Shown here: positions 42,050 to 51,750 of the stretch, piece by piece
How the letters are laid out: each line of letters begins with the position of its first letter
Numbering within the stretch: position 1 is the stretch's first letter
Source of the DNA: Paenibacillus wynnii
Lineage (GTDB): Bacteria; Bacillota; Bacilli; Paenibacillales; Paenibacillaceae
Direction of reading: 5' to 3'
DNA length: 64,000 bases
Assembly (NCBI RefSeq): GCF_000757885.1
Contig: NZ_JQCR01000002.1
Location: 2,046,001-2,110,000, forward strand
Made by a program: the position numbers and the translations under genes
Notes under the pieces: generated by a model
Databases searched by the model: none
What the model was told of the DNA's origin: nothing
Seen by the model: only the letters and a program-made list of their open reading frames with translations

Positions 42050-43867
42050 ATGTTAACCTGTCCGCAGATCATTGCTCGCCGCCGTGAACGGTGGGAAGAG
42101 CATCATAGCATCGAACAGGATCGAGAATTCCGAGAGTCTACCGCTCAATACCTGATTGATAATCCAGCAGCTCGCGCAGAGGTCCGGGAACATCCGGAGT
42201 ATCTGATCGAGCTGCTGTTTGTCATTGTCGATAAAGATAAGCAGACCGTGCCGTTCATCATCAACGATGCGCAAGCGCTATTTCTCCAGAAGCTGAATGC
42301 AGCCATTGCAGCATATAAAGCCGGAACACGGCTGCATCTGAAGTTCCTGGTGCTGAAAGGACGGCAGCAGGGTTTTACCAGCTTCATCACAGCTTACCAG
42401 TTAGCCTGCACCATCACACGTAAGAACTTCGAGGGCTTCACCGCAGCGGACGAGGACGGCAACGCGACAGCTATCTTCGAGAACAAGGCGAAGTACCCGT
42501 ATGGCGCTTTGCCCGACTCGATTAAACCTACTGAGAAGTTTAATAACCGCAAGCAGCTCCTGTTCGATAAGCTTCATTCTAGCTGGGAGATCAAGACGGC
42601 ATCGAAGAATATGGGCCGCTCCCGCACCATTAACTTCTTTCACGGCTCTGAGACGGCGTTCTGGAAGGACGGCATCAGCGGTGTACAGGCAGGGCTTGGT
42701 GAGGCGTTGACCAAGGACGCCATACAGATCTATGAGTCTACGGCAAACGGCTACAACGAGTACAAGGATCTGTGGGACAGCGGCAGCTGGGAGAACTGCT
42801 TCTTTGCCTGGTGGCTGACCAGCGAGTACCGGATGCACTTCGAGAGCTCCGAGCGAGAGTCCTGGTTCCGTGTGCAGGTCGCTGCGGGATCAGGAGAGCG
42901 CGCCCCGTGGATCTGGGAGCGGTGTCACTGGCTGCTCCATACCATCGGGCTGGAGATCTCTCAGGTCTATTGGTATTACGTGAAGTGGGAAGGGTACATC
43001 GACAAAGAAAAGATCAAGCAGGAGTACCCCTGCTCCCCACATGAGGCGTTCCTGGCTTCTGGACGCTGTGTGTTTGACCAGGAGCGCCTGGTCATGCGAA
43101 TCGAATATCTGAAGCGAGTATACCAAGAGCTGCCGCCGAGACGGGGCTCTTTTCGCTATAAGTGGGCTGACGGTGAGACACAGGACCGGATTCTGGACGA
43201 CAGCATTGAGTGGGTGGACCAGAAGGACGGATTCATTACGCTATATGAAGATGCGCGGCTCGGCTACCCCTACGTGATCGGCGGAGACACCAAGGGTGAG
43301 GGCAAGGACAAATATGCAGCAACGGTCATCAATAACGTCACCGGCAAGCGCTGCGCCACACTGCACATGGAGCTCAGCAACAGTAAGCCGTTCTCCTGGC
43401 AGATGTACTGCATGGGCCGCTACTTCAACAATGCCTTAATCGGTGTGGAGATGAACTTCAACACAGCACCCATTGAGGAACTGGAGCGCCTGCGGTATCC
43501 GAAGCAATACGTCCGACAGAAGTACGACAGCATGGGCAAGCCTGCGGAGAAGAAGTTCGGGTGGAAGACGGACGGTAATACGCGCCCGCTCATCATTGAT
43601 AAGGAGATCGGGCTGATCGAGGACAACATCGAGCTGTTCCAGGATATCACTTTCCTGCAGGAGTGCCTGACCTTTGTGTATGACGACAAAGGCAGACCCG
43701 ATGCAGAGAGTGGCAAGCACGATGACGTACTGATCAGCGACATGATTGCCAATGAGATCCGGCAGCAGCAGAGCTTCATCGTGACGGCGCCGGTGATCGA
43801 GGCCAAGCCGCTACCGTTCCCGTTCCGTAGTGACGACGATAACGAAGGAGGTTATTTGACATGGTAG
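42050..43867 (+). CDS. terL: Terminase large subunit
   Basis: 605 residues, TGGAGGCGAG before the ATG at 42050. N-terminal packaging ATPase with Walker A-like LVLKGRQQGFTS (about residues 104-115) and the adjacent coupling motifs (FFHGSETAFW). The C-terminal RNase H-like nuclease begins VIGGDTKGEGKDKYA. Cuts phage DNA and pumps it into the prohead. It overlaps the next small gene by 7 nt. Length is normal for the P22/Sf6-like group. Confidence 0.93.
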   Translation: MLTCPQIIARRRERWEEHHSIEQDREFRESTAQYLIDNPAARAEVREHPEYLIELLFVIVDKDKQTVPFIINDAQALFLQKLNAAIAAYKAGTRLHLKFLVLKGRQQGFTSFITAYQLACTITRKNFEGFTAADEDGNATAIFENKAKYPYGALPDSIKPTEKFNNRKQLLFDKLHSSWEIKTASKNMGRSRTINFFHGSETAFWKDGISGVQAGLGEALTKDAIQIYESTANGYNEYKDLWDSGSWENCFFAWWLTSEYRMHFESSERESWFRVQVAAGSGERAPWIWERCHWLLHTIGLEISQVYWYYVKWEGYIDKEKIKQEYPCSPHEAFLASGRCVFDQERLVMRIEYLKRVYQELPPRRGSFRYKWADGETQDRILDDSIEWVDQKDGFITLYEDARLGYPYVIGGDTKGEGKDKYAATVINNVTGKRCATLHMELSNSKPFSWQMYCMGRYFNNALIGVEMNFNTAPIEELERLRYPKQYVRQKYDSMGKPAEKKFGWKTDGNTRPLIIDKEIGLIEDNIELFQDITFLQECLTFVYDDKGRPDAESGKHDDVLISDMIANEIRQQQSFIVTAPVIEAKPLPFPFRSDDDNEGGYLTW

Positions 43868-44106
43868 AACAGCACCCGATTGCTATCATAGGCAATTTAC
43901 TTCAGCTTCCGAACCTGGAAGAGCAGACAGTCAAGGACGTCAATCAGGCGCTGCGGTCCATGATTGTACCGTATATCCGCGCCAAGCCTCCTGACGAACC
44001 TAACAGTGCGGACCCGTTCACTCAAGCACAGCAGGCCGCTATGGCTTTCTTGGGGTCAGGCGTATACGAGGAGTGGACAGAAGGTAAGGTGAAACAAGAT
44101 GGCTGA
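43861..44106 (+). CDS. Phage head-region protein of unknown function
   Basis: 81 residues between terL and portal, overlapping both (7 and 8 nt). Starts MVEQHPIAIIGNLLQLPNLE, followed by a helical middle and a charged end. Not recognised. Confidence 0.55.
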   Translation: MVEQHPIAIIGNLLQLPNLEEQTVKDVNQALRSMIVPYIRAKPPDEPNSADPFTQAQQAAMAFLGSGVYEEWTEGKVKQDG

Positions 44107-45904
44107 GGCACAGAAACAGCTTGGTGAGGAGACACAGATCCAGAAACAGTACAGCGAGTGCTTGAATTACATGAGGCGTATGGGCTTCTTGGATGCCTGG
44201 CCGATGTATGAGCGCTTCAAAGCTGGAGACCAATGGCCTCCAATCACAGAGCGGACGAAGACTCTGCCCCGCCCTGTATTCAATATCATAGAATATATCC
44301 AGAATCATAAGGTCAGCAGCGTCATGAATGAGAATGTCAAGATGCTGTTCAGTCCGCAGGAGTTTCTGGCTGATGCGGATATGGACCAGATGGATCAACA
44401 GATCGTCCAGCAGGCCCAGCTCGCTCAGGAAGCCAGCGAGAAGTTTACCCGTTACTCCGACACCACATGGGAGCTGATCGAGCAGGATGAGATCAACGAA
44501 GAAGTGCTGGAGTCGGGTAGTAACAGCGGTACTGGCATCGCTCACTACTATTGGGACACCGGCAGTAATGGCGGCATTGTACGCCCCTGGATCGGTGATA
44601 TCGCCGGAGAGATGCTGGACCCAATCAATGTATTTTTCGGCAATCCGCAGCAGCGCAAGGTGCAGCGGCAGCCTTATATCATCATTAGCAGCCGAGAGGA
44701 TCTGGCTGAGGTCAAGCGTATGGCGAAGGAAGCTAAGCTGAGTCAGGATAAGATCGAGCTGATCAAGGCAGACAGCGATGTCCAGGTCGAAGGTTATGAT
44801 CGGGCGAAAGTCGAAGTGACCGGATCTGAGAAAGTTACGGTGCTGACGAAGTACTGGCGCAAAGACGGTAAGATATGGCTTTGTCGGGAGGCTTCAGGTC
44901 AGATGATTAAACCTGAAGTTGATACCGGATTTCGAAAGTACCCGCTCGCAGTTATGCAATGGAAACGCCGGAAGAAATCCATTCATGGCGGCAGTGATAC
45001 GGAGGGCATTATCCCGAATCAGAAGGCAATCAATAACCTGATGGCAATGCAGCTCCTGTCCGTGCAGCTCACAGGCTGGCCTAAGCTGGTCTATAACCCG
45101 AACTATATCGATGCCAAGGCTCTCAACAATGACCCATCACAGCCCATTGTGGACACCTCTCCACCAGGCCAGTCCACGGTCCGTTATTTGACTCCCGGTG
45201 CTGTATCAAGCCTGGCTAGCGGACTGGTAGAGTCGTTTATGGATTATACCAAGCAGCTCTCCAGTGCTCAGGACGCAGCCACAGGGGACATGCAGAAGGG
45301 TGAGCTGAACGCCACTGCTATTATGCTCCTGCAAAAGGCAGCGGGGGTGCCGATTGAATCCATTAAGAAGAGATTCTATCGCTTCATCAAGGATGTCGGC
45401 GAGATATGGGAGGAGTTCTGGAAGGTGAAGTATAACACCTCCCGGCAGATCACCCTGAAGGACGATGACGGCCAGGAGTATTCCGAGGAGTTCACCGGCA
45501 GCAAATACGCTGAAATCAGCCTGAACCTGAAGATCAATGTCGGTCCCGCTTCCACATACTCAGAAGAGTTGATGATGGCGAGCTTGGATAAGCTCTTCGA
45601 CAAGGGAGATCTCGATCTGGAGGACTACCTTGAGTATGCGCCTCAGAACGTTATTCCGTTCAAGGACAGGTTGCTCAAGAAGGTCAGGGAGCGCAAGGAG
45701 ATGGCCGCCCAGCAACAGGCGCAGCAGGAAGCTATGATGTCTCAGCAGCCACAGGTAGACCCGGCAGCAGAGCAGCAGGCCAAGCTTGAGCAGCAGCTGG
45801 CCCTGAAGCAGGCAGATCACCAGAATAAACTGGAGGTTGAACAGATCAAATCTCAGACAGCACTACAGCAAGCCGCGATGCGGCAACCGGCAGGCCGAGG
45901 GTGA
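44099..45904 (+). CDS. Portal protein (P22-type)
   Basis: 601 residues. The fold-typical segments (YMRRMGFLDAWPMYERFKAGDQWP, broken by turns; PFNIIEYIQNHK-like core; a long C-terminal helix with Gln-rich barrel) resemble P22-group portals of short-tailed phages. The dodecamer forms the DNA portal and connects to terminase. The start overlaps the previous stop by 8 nt. The Gln-rich C-terminus (AQQEAMMSQQPQVDPAAEQQ) is notable. Confidence 0.82.
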   Translation: MAEAQKQLGEETQIQKQYSECLNYMRRMGFLDAWPMYERFKAGDQWPPITERTKTLPRPVFNIIEYIQNHKVSSVMNENVKMLFSPQEFLADADMDQMDQQIVQQAQLAQEASEKFTRYSDTTWELIEQDEINEEVLESGSNSGTGIAHYYWDTGSNGGIVRPWIGDIAGEMLDPINVFFGNPQQRKVQRQPYIIISSREDLAEVKRMAKEAKLSQDKIELIKADSDVQVEGYDRAKVEVTGSEKVTVLTKYWRKDGKIWLCREASGQMIKPEVDTGFRKYPLAVMQWKRRKKSIHGGSDTEGIIPNQKAINNLMAMQLLSVQLTGWPKLVYNPNYIDAKALNNDPSQPIVDTSPPGQSTVRYLTPGAVSSLASGLVESFMDYTKQLSSAQDAATGDMQKGELNATAIMLLQKAAGVPIESIKKRFYRFIKDVGEIWEEFWKVKYNTSRQITLKDDDGQEYSEEFTGSKYAEISLNLKINVGPASTYSEELMMASLDKLFDKGDLDLEDYLEYAPQNVIPFKDRLLKKVRERKEMAAQQQAQQEAMMSQQPQVDPAAEQQAKLEQQLALKQADHQNKLEVEQIKSQTALQQAAMRQPAGRG

Positions 45905-45964
45905 GAATCCTTCGGCCTATTACTCATTCCACAGCGCCAACCATAGCGCGAAAGGGGATTTATC

Positions 45965-46756
45965 ATGTCAACATTTGAAGAGGGCGCCAACCAGAGCGCC
46001 GAGCAACAGCCGAACGTAACAGCTACACCAGATACAACCGTTGCCGCACCTGCTACCACACAGGAAACGCCGGTTGAAGGGATACGCGTCAAGTACAACA
46101 AGGAAGAGCGCATTATCCCGAATGAAGAAGCTCCGAACTGGATTCAGAAGGGGCTTAATTACGACAAGCTGCAGGAGCGTTCTACCCAACTGGAGACGCA
46201 GGCGAAGAACCTAGAGCGCGTAGCAAAGGCTTACGGCTTTCCCGATGTCGACTCTTATATGACTGCGCTGGACGAGTTCGAGCAGCAGCAGCAACTGGAG
46301 CAAGAAGCCCGCAGGCTTGGGGTGGATGTCGATGTGGTTGCCCGCTTCCGTGAGGAGCTTAACCCGATCAAGTCTGAGCTGGATCAGTACAAGACGGAGA
46401 TGCAGACCGTCCGGGAGGAAAAGGCGGCTCTGGCAGTAGAGCGTGAGCTTACGGATCTGAAAGGACGCTATCCCGATTTCGACAAGTACAAGGACCGCGC
46501 TTTCGACTTGGCTATCGAATCCGGCTACAAGTTGGAGGATGCCTACAAGCTTGCTTCCTATGAGGACAAGATTGCCAAGACTGCTCAACAGACTGAAGCG
46601 GAGACGATCCGCAAGCTGCAAAATAACGCTTTATCTACACCGGGAGCGCTTGGCGCTGAAGGCGCTGAACACAAAACGGGATTCTCATCGCTCAGCAAGG
46701 ACGAACAGCGCAAAATGATCGCCGAGGTCAAAGCAGGAACAAGGAAAACACTATGA
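45965..46756 (+). CDS. Head scaffolding protein
   Basis: 263 residues, AAAGGGG upstream. Disordered N-terminus, helical coiled-coil body (ELDQYKTEMQTVREEKAALAVE, broken by turns) and a charged C-terminus just before the capsid gene, the layout of phage scaffolds (and their proteases' substrates). It would guide procapsid assembly and leave the head. No protease domain is seen. Confidence 0.78.
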   Translation: MSTFEEGANQSAEQQPNVTATPDTTVAAPATTQETPVEGIRVKYNKEERIIPNEEAPNWIQKGLNYDKLQERSTQLETQAKNLERVAKAYGFPDVDSYMTALDEFEQQQQLEQEARRLGVDVDVVARFREELNPIKSELDQYKTEMQTVREEKAALAVERELTDLKGRYPDFDKYKDRAFDLAIESGYKLEDAYKLASYEDKIAKTAQQTEAETIRKLQNNALSTPGALGAEGAEHKTGFSSLSKDEQRKMIAEVKAGTRKTL

Positions 46757-46769
46757 GGAGATGATTTAA

Positions 46770-47732
46770 ATGGCTACAAACGTACAGTCCTATAACAATA
46801 CAGCAGGTACAAATCAGCTTTCAGCGGAAAATGCAACATTCTACCAGACGGCCATGCTGGACCGCCTGCTGCCGGAATTGGTATACATGAAATATGGTGA
46901 ACCGAAGAACATCCCTAAGCGTCACGGGGCTACCGCTCAATGGAGACGCCTGAACAGCTTGGCTGTGTCCACTACAGCTGTGACTGAAGGCGTGACACCT
47001 GATGGGGTCGACCTGGTAATCACGGCCGTAACAGCTACGGTGCAGATGTACGGTAACTGGACCAAGATTTCTGATTTCTTGGATCTGACCGGGCTGGACC
47101 CGCTCTTGACCGAAACGTCCGAGCTTATGGGTGAAAACGCCGGTGAGTCGATTGATACTATCGTCCGTGATGTGATCTATGCCGGTACCAACGTCCAGTA
47201 TGCCAATAGTAAGGCATCCCGTGTGACCGTAGCATCTACAGACAAGATCACGGCGCTGGAGATTCTTAAGGCTCGCCGGACACTCAGACGCAGCAAGGTT
47301 AAGCAAGTCAACATCCCTGGACGCGGTAAAGGCTGGTTGGCGTTCATCCACACGGATGTAGCTATGGACCTGATGCAGACGGACGAGTGGAAGAAAGCCA
47401 ATGTCGAGAATGGAACGAAGAACTTCGAGGATGGTATCATCGGCAAGCTCTATGGTATCTACTTCATTGAAGTGGATAACGGTGTGAAGTATACCGGTGC
47501 AGGTGCATCTTCGGCTGACGTATACGCTACCCTGTTTGTCGGCCGTGGCGCTTATGGGGTGCCGGATATTGAGGGCAGTTCCAAGCCGGATATCATCGTT
47601 AAGGGTGCGGGCTCCGCAGGTACAGCCGATCCGCTGGAACAGTTCAACACTGTGGCCTGGAAAGCTATTTTGGCGGCTTTGCGAATCAACGAGCTTTGCC
47701 TGGTCCGTCTGGAGTCTGCTGCAAGCGTGTAA
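46770..47732 (+). CDS. Major capsid protein (N4-gp56 family)
   Basis: 320 residues. N-terminal NTAGTNQLSAENATFYQTAM, a long-loop region GATAQWRRLNSLAVSTT, and the family-typical core (GWLAFIHTDVAMDL, LFVGRGAYGV) match the N4-gp56 capsid group. HK97-fold subunits expected. Ribosome site GAGGAGATG. The lack of a delta-domain or protease cleavage is consistent with a separate scaffold gene. Confidence 0.88.
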   Translation: MATNVQSYNNTAGTNQLSAENATFYQTAMLDRLLPELVYMKYGEPKNIPKRHGATAQWRRLNSLAVSTTAVTEGVTPDGVDLVITAVTATVQMYGNWTKISDFLDLTGLDPLLTETSELMGENAGESIDTIVRDVIYAGTNVQYANSKASRVTVASTDKITALEILKARRTLRRSKVKQVNIPGRGKGWLAFIHTDVAMDLMQTDEWKKANVENGTKNFEDGIIGKLYGIYFIEVDNGVKYTGAGASSADVYATLFVGRGAYGVPDIEGSSKPDIIVKGAGSAGTADPLEQFNTVAWKAILAALRINELCLVRLESAASV

Positions 47733-47788
47733 TCTATCACATTTGGAGGGGCTTCGGCCTCTCCTTTCAACTATAAGGAGGGCTTTAT

Positions 47789-48091
47789 ATGACGGATCAG
47801 AATGCAGCGCAGGAAAAGAAGCTGGAAAGCAAGATTGCCAAAGAGGAAAGAACACTGAAGGCGCAGCTTGATGCTATGCCGAAAGTGAAGATCATCATCC
47901 CGGAAGATTCACTTAATCCAGACGACATTGTTCCCGTGGGCTGGAACGGTATCATCTATGCGATTCCGCGCGGGATAGAGTTTGAGGTGCCAGAAGTGAT
48001 CCGGGATATCTGGCAGGAGAGCTATACCAAGACGCAGGCAGTCAATAAGCGCGTGCGCGAAAATGCCAACAAAGAAATCAAGATTATGTAA
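47789..48091 (+). CDS. Head-associated phage protein
   Basis: 100 residues right after the capsid. Helical N-terminus and beta C-terminus (VPVGWNGIIYAIPRGIEFEVPEVI). Likely a capsid decoration or head-completion factor by position. AAGGAGGG upstream. Not assigned. Confidence 0.55.
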   Translation: MTDQNAAQEKKLESKIAKEERTLKAQLDAMPKVKIIIPEDSLNPDDIVPVGWNGIIYAIPRGIEFEVPEVIRDIWQESYTKTQAVNKRVRENANKEIKIM

Positions 48092-48142
48092 TTGTGAGGG
48101 CTCCGGGTTAGGGGCCTTCTTTTCTTATGAGGAGGTGATCCC

Positions 48143-48730
48143 GTGACGCTTCAGGAGATCCTGGACGAGATCGCGGAAAAATATCCCCACGGGCTGAGCA
48201 ATGCGAGCGTCATCCGGAAGATTAACCAGGTGCAGAACGAGCTGTTTCGGACTACCTTCCGGGAGCGGGCGACAGCCATTTACACACTGGCAAAGAACGT
48301 ATTCGTCTACACGCTGCCGATCCCGCGCACGAATGTGGATGCTGTACTGGTGCAAGGCCGGGTATATTTGCATCAAAGCGTGGAGAAGCGGTCCAACGTG
48401 CCCTTCTATTATTTCGAGGGGAAGACGGGGCTGGGTATCTACCCCACGCCAACGGAGAACATTGTGGACGGTCTGACTCTATTTTATTTCCGCTATCCTG
48501 CTCAGCTCAGTGAGGCTGCGCTGACGGCCGTACCAGAGCTGGATGCTGACTTTCATATGCTGCTGGTGTACGGAGCGCTGGCGCAGATCTGCGAGGTGTT
48601 TCAGGACGCGGGCATGGTCAATAACTATACGAGCAAATACAACGGACTGATCGATGAGTTTCAGAAGGCGCTGAATAAGGCGCCGAATGATGACCGAATC
48701 GAAGATGTTATGGGAGGTGGATGGATGTGA
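48143..48730 (+). CDS. Head-to-tail connector (P22 gp4-like)
   Basis: 195 residues, GTG start (GAGGAGGTG upstream). All-helical body with a beta part in the middle (VFVYTLPIPRTNVDAVLVQGRVY) and the position after the capsid fit the tail accessory factor that closes the portal ring in P22-like phages. Overlaps the next gene by 4 nt. Confidence 0.65.
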   Translation: MTLQEILDEIAEKYPHGLSNASVIRKINQVQNELFRTTFRERATAIYTLAKNVFVYTLPIPRTNVDAVLVQGRVYLHQSVEKRSNVPFYYFEGKTGLGIYPTPTENIVDGLTLFYFRYPAQLSEAALTAVPELDADFHMLLVYGALAQICEVFQDAGMVNNYTSKYNGLIDEFQKALNKAPNDDRIEDVMGGGWM

Positions 48731-51414
48731 GCGAGGGATCACAGGATATTAACCAGCAGTTTATCGATGGCGGGGTGATCCCTGGGCAGCTTGTCGGCCA
48801 GGAGGCTGTTTCCAAGACGTACGTGGACGGGCAGAATGCAGGGCTAGCTGGGAACATATCTACCGTTGCTGCTTCCGCTGCTGCTGCTCAAGCCACGGCA
48901 AACACCGGGGTTAGTGCTGCTGGTGCCGCTCAGTCCACGGCAAATACGGCTGTGGGGCTTGCCAACAATGCACAAGGTTCCGCTAATACCGCTCAGTCTA
49001 CCGTTGATCTTCATAAGGTCTCCACCGCTGCCCACTCGGCGGCGAACATCACTTATGCGGGACCCGTAGAAGGTGCAGCTACTACCAAGCAGGCAATTGA
49101 CCTGGTCAAGCAGAGGGTGGATACCATTGTTGCCGGAGCCGGGGAGAGTAATACGGAAATCCTTGATGCCCGGCAGCCTGCGACAGGCCCGGCTTACCCG
49201 ATATTGGGGGCCCGGCTTAACGGTGTTGATGCGCAGTTGGCGGAGAATATGCTGTATACAAAAGTCAGCCTGTCTAAAACGGTGGCGCCTGTAACAGGGA
49301 GTGGGAATTCAGGAGCAACGACAATTACACTCAGTGGCTCCAGCACATTTGTAACAGGAGATAAAATTGCAATTGCAGGCGCAGGCATCCGAAAGAACAA
49401 TGTTGTATTCTCCCTTCGTGCATCAACGCTGCCAACATCTAACGGAAACATAACCATTACAATTAACGAGAGTGCTTATGTGATATCTGTTACCACATCA
49501 GATACAGCAACTACAATTGCAGATAAAATAGACGCTGCGGGACTTCCTTACACTCTGGTTTCAAAAGGTGCTTATGTGTTGTATGACACAGTTAGCCCGA
49601 ACGCCATCAGCATCAGCGTAAACGTTGCGTCAACGGGCGCTGTGATCAGCAATGTAATCGATAATAACATTCAGTACAATTACTTGCGAACAACGGTAAC
49701 AAATGTGTCGGGCAATCAACTTACTATCCAAAATGCGCTCCAGCGTACGGTTTCAGGCGCAGCAGTTAAGATTGACCACACTGAACAAATCCGCCAGGCA
49801 TTGATTACAGCTGCCGATACAAGCTATCGGATGTACTTTAAAGCCGGAACCTATAATATATTTGATAAACTTGATCCGGTCGTAGGGGTAACCGGCATTT
49901 ACATGATGGGAGATGGAAGTGCAACAGTCCTTGACTGCTCCAATATTGTGGGGGTATATACGCCGTATTTTTTCAGCAATGATATTTTTTATTATACGGA
50001 CGGTCAGGCATTCACGTTCACAAACAGTGATTCTCTGCTAGTTGAGAACATCAAGATTATCGGCAACTACCAGTCTCTGTTCATCTTTCACAATACTTCA
50101 AATGTTACGTTCAACAAGGTAGCTTTTAGAATGCTAGTTGCAAATAAGGTGAATCACACGGCTTTCGGAGTTTACTCTGATTTCGGCCAAAACGCTCCCG
50201 AAAACTACCTTTTGACAAATTGCTCATTTATTACTGGCGGGAATGGATTGATTGTCCTTGGGGATTTGGATAACCCGGTAAAAGATTTTGTCATAGATAG
50301 TTGCTATTTTAATTCCTTGGAATCAGGAAATTTCGGTTCTTATGAATTGACCGAAATGGTGAAGTTTGATACTAAAACAAAAAATATTAAAATATCAAAC
50401 AGCACTTTTGACGGCGGTCATCTGTCAGCACTGACCATTGAAGAAGGTTGTGAGTATGTAGACATTAATCACGTCACTTTCCGTAAAGCGACAAGTCAAT
50501 TTATCAGGCTCGGCAGCGGACAGACGAGTGTATCATGCAAGCACATCAGCATCAGTCACTGTACATTTGATACCGCCATTTATGCAATACGTGCATCGGC
50601 AGTAGGTAGCGGATATAACGCGGAGGATGTTTTAATTGAATCATGTACTTCTAATATGTGTGAAGTGTTCTCGAATCTCAACAACTGCCGCAGCGTAAGG
50701 TTCAGAGACAACAAGATTAATGATGCCAACCTCACCGCATCGCAGTCAATCAGTTTTGCGAACTGCTCGGGTATTGAGGTATCCGATACTCGAATCCCGA
50801 ACTTTGCATCAGAGAACATATTTCAACTTTACCTCTCCGGGTGTTCCGATGTTGTTGTCAAAGATAATTTTATATACACGCTGTATATGACACTAACTAC
50901 AAACGGACTGGTAATCAACAATGACATATTGTGCCGGCAAAGCTTGCTTAATAATTACTCTGTAGGCATGTACGGAAATAGGTACGATAAGGCGGCAGTG
51001 TCTACATCACAATGTCTTAAAATCGAATCGGCATTAAGTGAAACGGACACAGGAGTATATGACGTGTACTCCAACAAATTTTACACTTCCCCGGGGCTGG
51101 TTATTGCCGTTGGTTCTGGACTTCAGACAGTACGAACCGGGTACAACATCGAAGCGGTTGACGCGGTCATATCATACACCTGGAACCCTGCGAGTATTGC
51201 GTCTGGGGCTTCGCTGGCATCGTCCGGTATTAGCGTCCCGGGCGCTGTATTCGGTGACCTTATAGACGTTGTGGCCCCGTATAGCCTGCTCGGTATGGGC
51301 TGCACTGCGTACGTCAGTAACTCAAACTTTGTTCAAATCGTGCTGACGAATTTAACCGGTGCCGCAGTAGATTTGGCAAACGGTGTGTGGAAGTTGAAAA
51401 TACGGAAGATATGA
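48727..51414 (+). CDS. Tailspike with parallel beta-helix
   Basis: 895 residues, GTG 48727 (GGGAGGTGG, 7 nt spacing; an ATG at 48721 is too close). An N-terminal head-binding part is followed by an Ala/Thr/Asn-rich coiled region (about 40-130). Then comes a long Thr/Ser/Asn-rich right-handed beta-helix (about 280-750, repeating short strands such as NIKISNSTFDGGHLSALTIEE, VDINHVTFRKAT) ending in a beta-sandwich-like domain. Probably binds and may degrade a cell-surface polymer. The active-site residues cannot be assigned. Confidence 0.82.
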   Translation: MSEGSQDINQQFIDGGVIPGQLVGQEAVSKTYVDGQNAGLAGNISTVAASAAAAQATANTGVSAAGAAQSTANTAVGLANNAQGSANTAQSTVDLHKVSTAAHSAANITYAGPVEGAATTKQAIDLVKQRVDTIVAGAGESNTEILDARQPATGPAYPILGARLNGVDAQLAENMLYTKVSLSKTVAPVTGSGNSGATTITLSGSSTFVTGDKIAIAGAGIRKNNVVFSLRASTLPTSNGNITITINESAYVISVTTSDTATTIADKIDAAGLPYTLVSKGAYVLYDTVSPNAISISVNVASTGAVISNVIDNNIQYNYLRTTVTNVSGNQLTIQNALQRTVSGAAVKIDHTEQIRQALITAADTSYRMYFKAGTYNIFDKLDPVVGVTGIYMMGDGSATVLDCSNIVGVYTPYFFSNDIFYYTDGQAFTFTNSDSLLVENIKIIGNYQSLFIFHNTSNVTFNKVAFRMLVANKVNHTAFGVYSDFGQNAPENYLLTNCSFITGGNGLIVLGDLDNPVKDFVIDSCYFNSLESGNFGSYELTEMVKFDTKTKNIKISNSTFDGGHLSALTIEEGCEYVDINHVTFRKATSQFIRLGSGQTSVSCKHISISHCTFDTAIYAIRASAVGSGYNAEDVLIESCTSNMCEVFSNLNNCRSVRFRDNKINDANLTASQSISFANCSGIEVSDTRIPNFASENIFQLYLSGCSDVVVKDNFIYTLYMTLTTNGLVINNDILCRQSLLNNYSVGMYGNRYDKAAVSTSQCLKIESALSETDTGVYDVYSNKFYTSPGLVIAVGSGLQTVRTGYNIEAVDAVISYTWNPASIASGASLASSGISVPGAVFGDLIDVVAPYSLLGMGCTAYVSNSNFVQIVLTNLTGAAVDLANGVWKLKIRKI

Positions 51415-51423
51415 GGTGCTTAA

Positions 51424-51720
51424 ATGGCTCTTTCAAAGAAAATAACTCTTGAATATGATTCCGGCGTTAGCTTACCCGTGGAATCAGCTTACATTGTGAT
51501 TACGAGCATACTGATTGAAAAAAACATAGTAACTCTTTATGTGTCTTCGTATGTGTCGAGGCAGCATTATCATGATGGAAAAGCTTCGCTCGAAGCTACC
51601 AAAACAATCGTATTCCAACATGATATTTCGGATACTGCTTCTAATACAACTAAACAAGGATACGAGCACCTTAAGACGTTGCCGGAGTACGCAGGAGCTG
51701 CTGACGTTCTTGAAGAGTAG
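51424..51720 (+). CDS. Small phage protein after the tailspike
   Basis: 98 residues, beta-rich N-terminal half (ITLEYDSGVSLPVESAYIVITSI) and acidic end. Tail-region accessory by position; not recognised. Confidence 0.5.
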   Translation: MALSKKITLEYDSGVSLPVESAYIVITSILIEKNIVTLYVSSYVSRQHYHDGKASLEATKTIVFQHDISDTASNTTKQGYEHLKTLPEYAGAADVLEE

Positions 51721-51750
51721 GACCATACTGCGCAGTAAGGAGGTGTTACC

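Noticed and set aside
46821-47855. 344-codon frame on the minus strand within the capsid gene
   Set aside because: Mirror of the capsid reading frame; no start signal, opposite to the operon.
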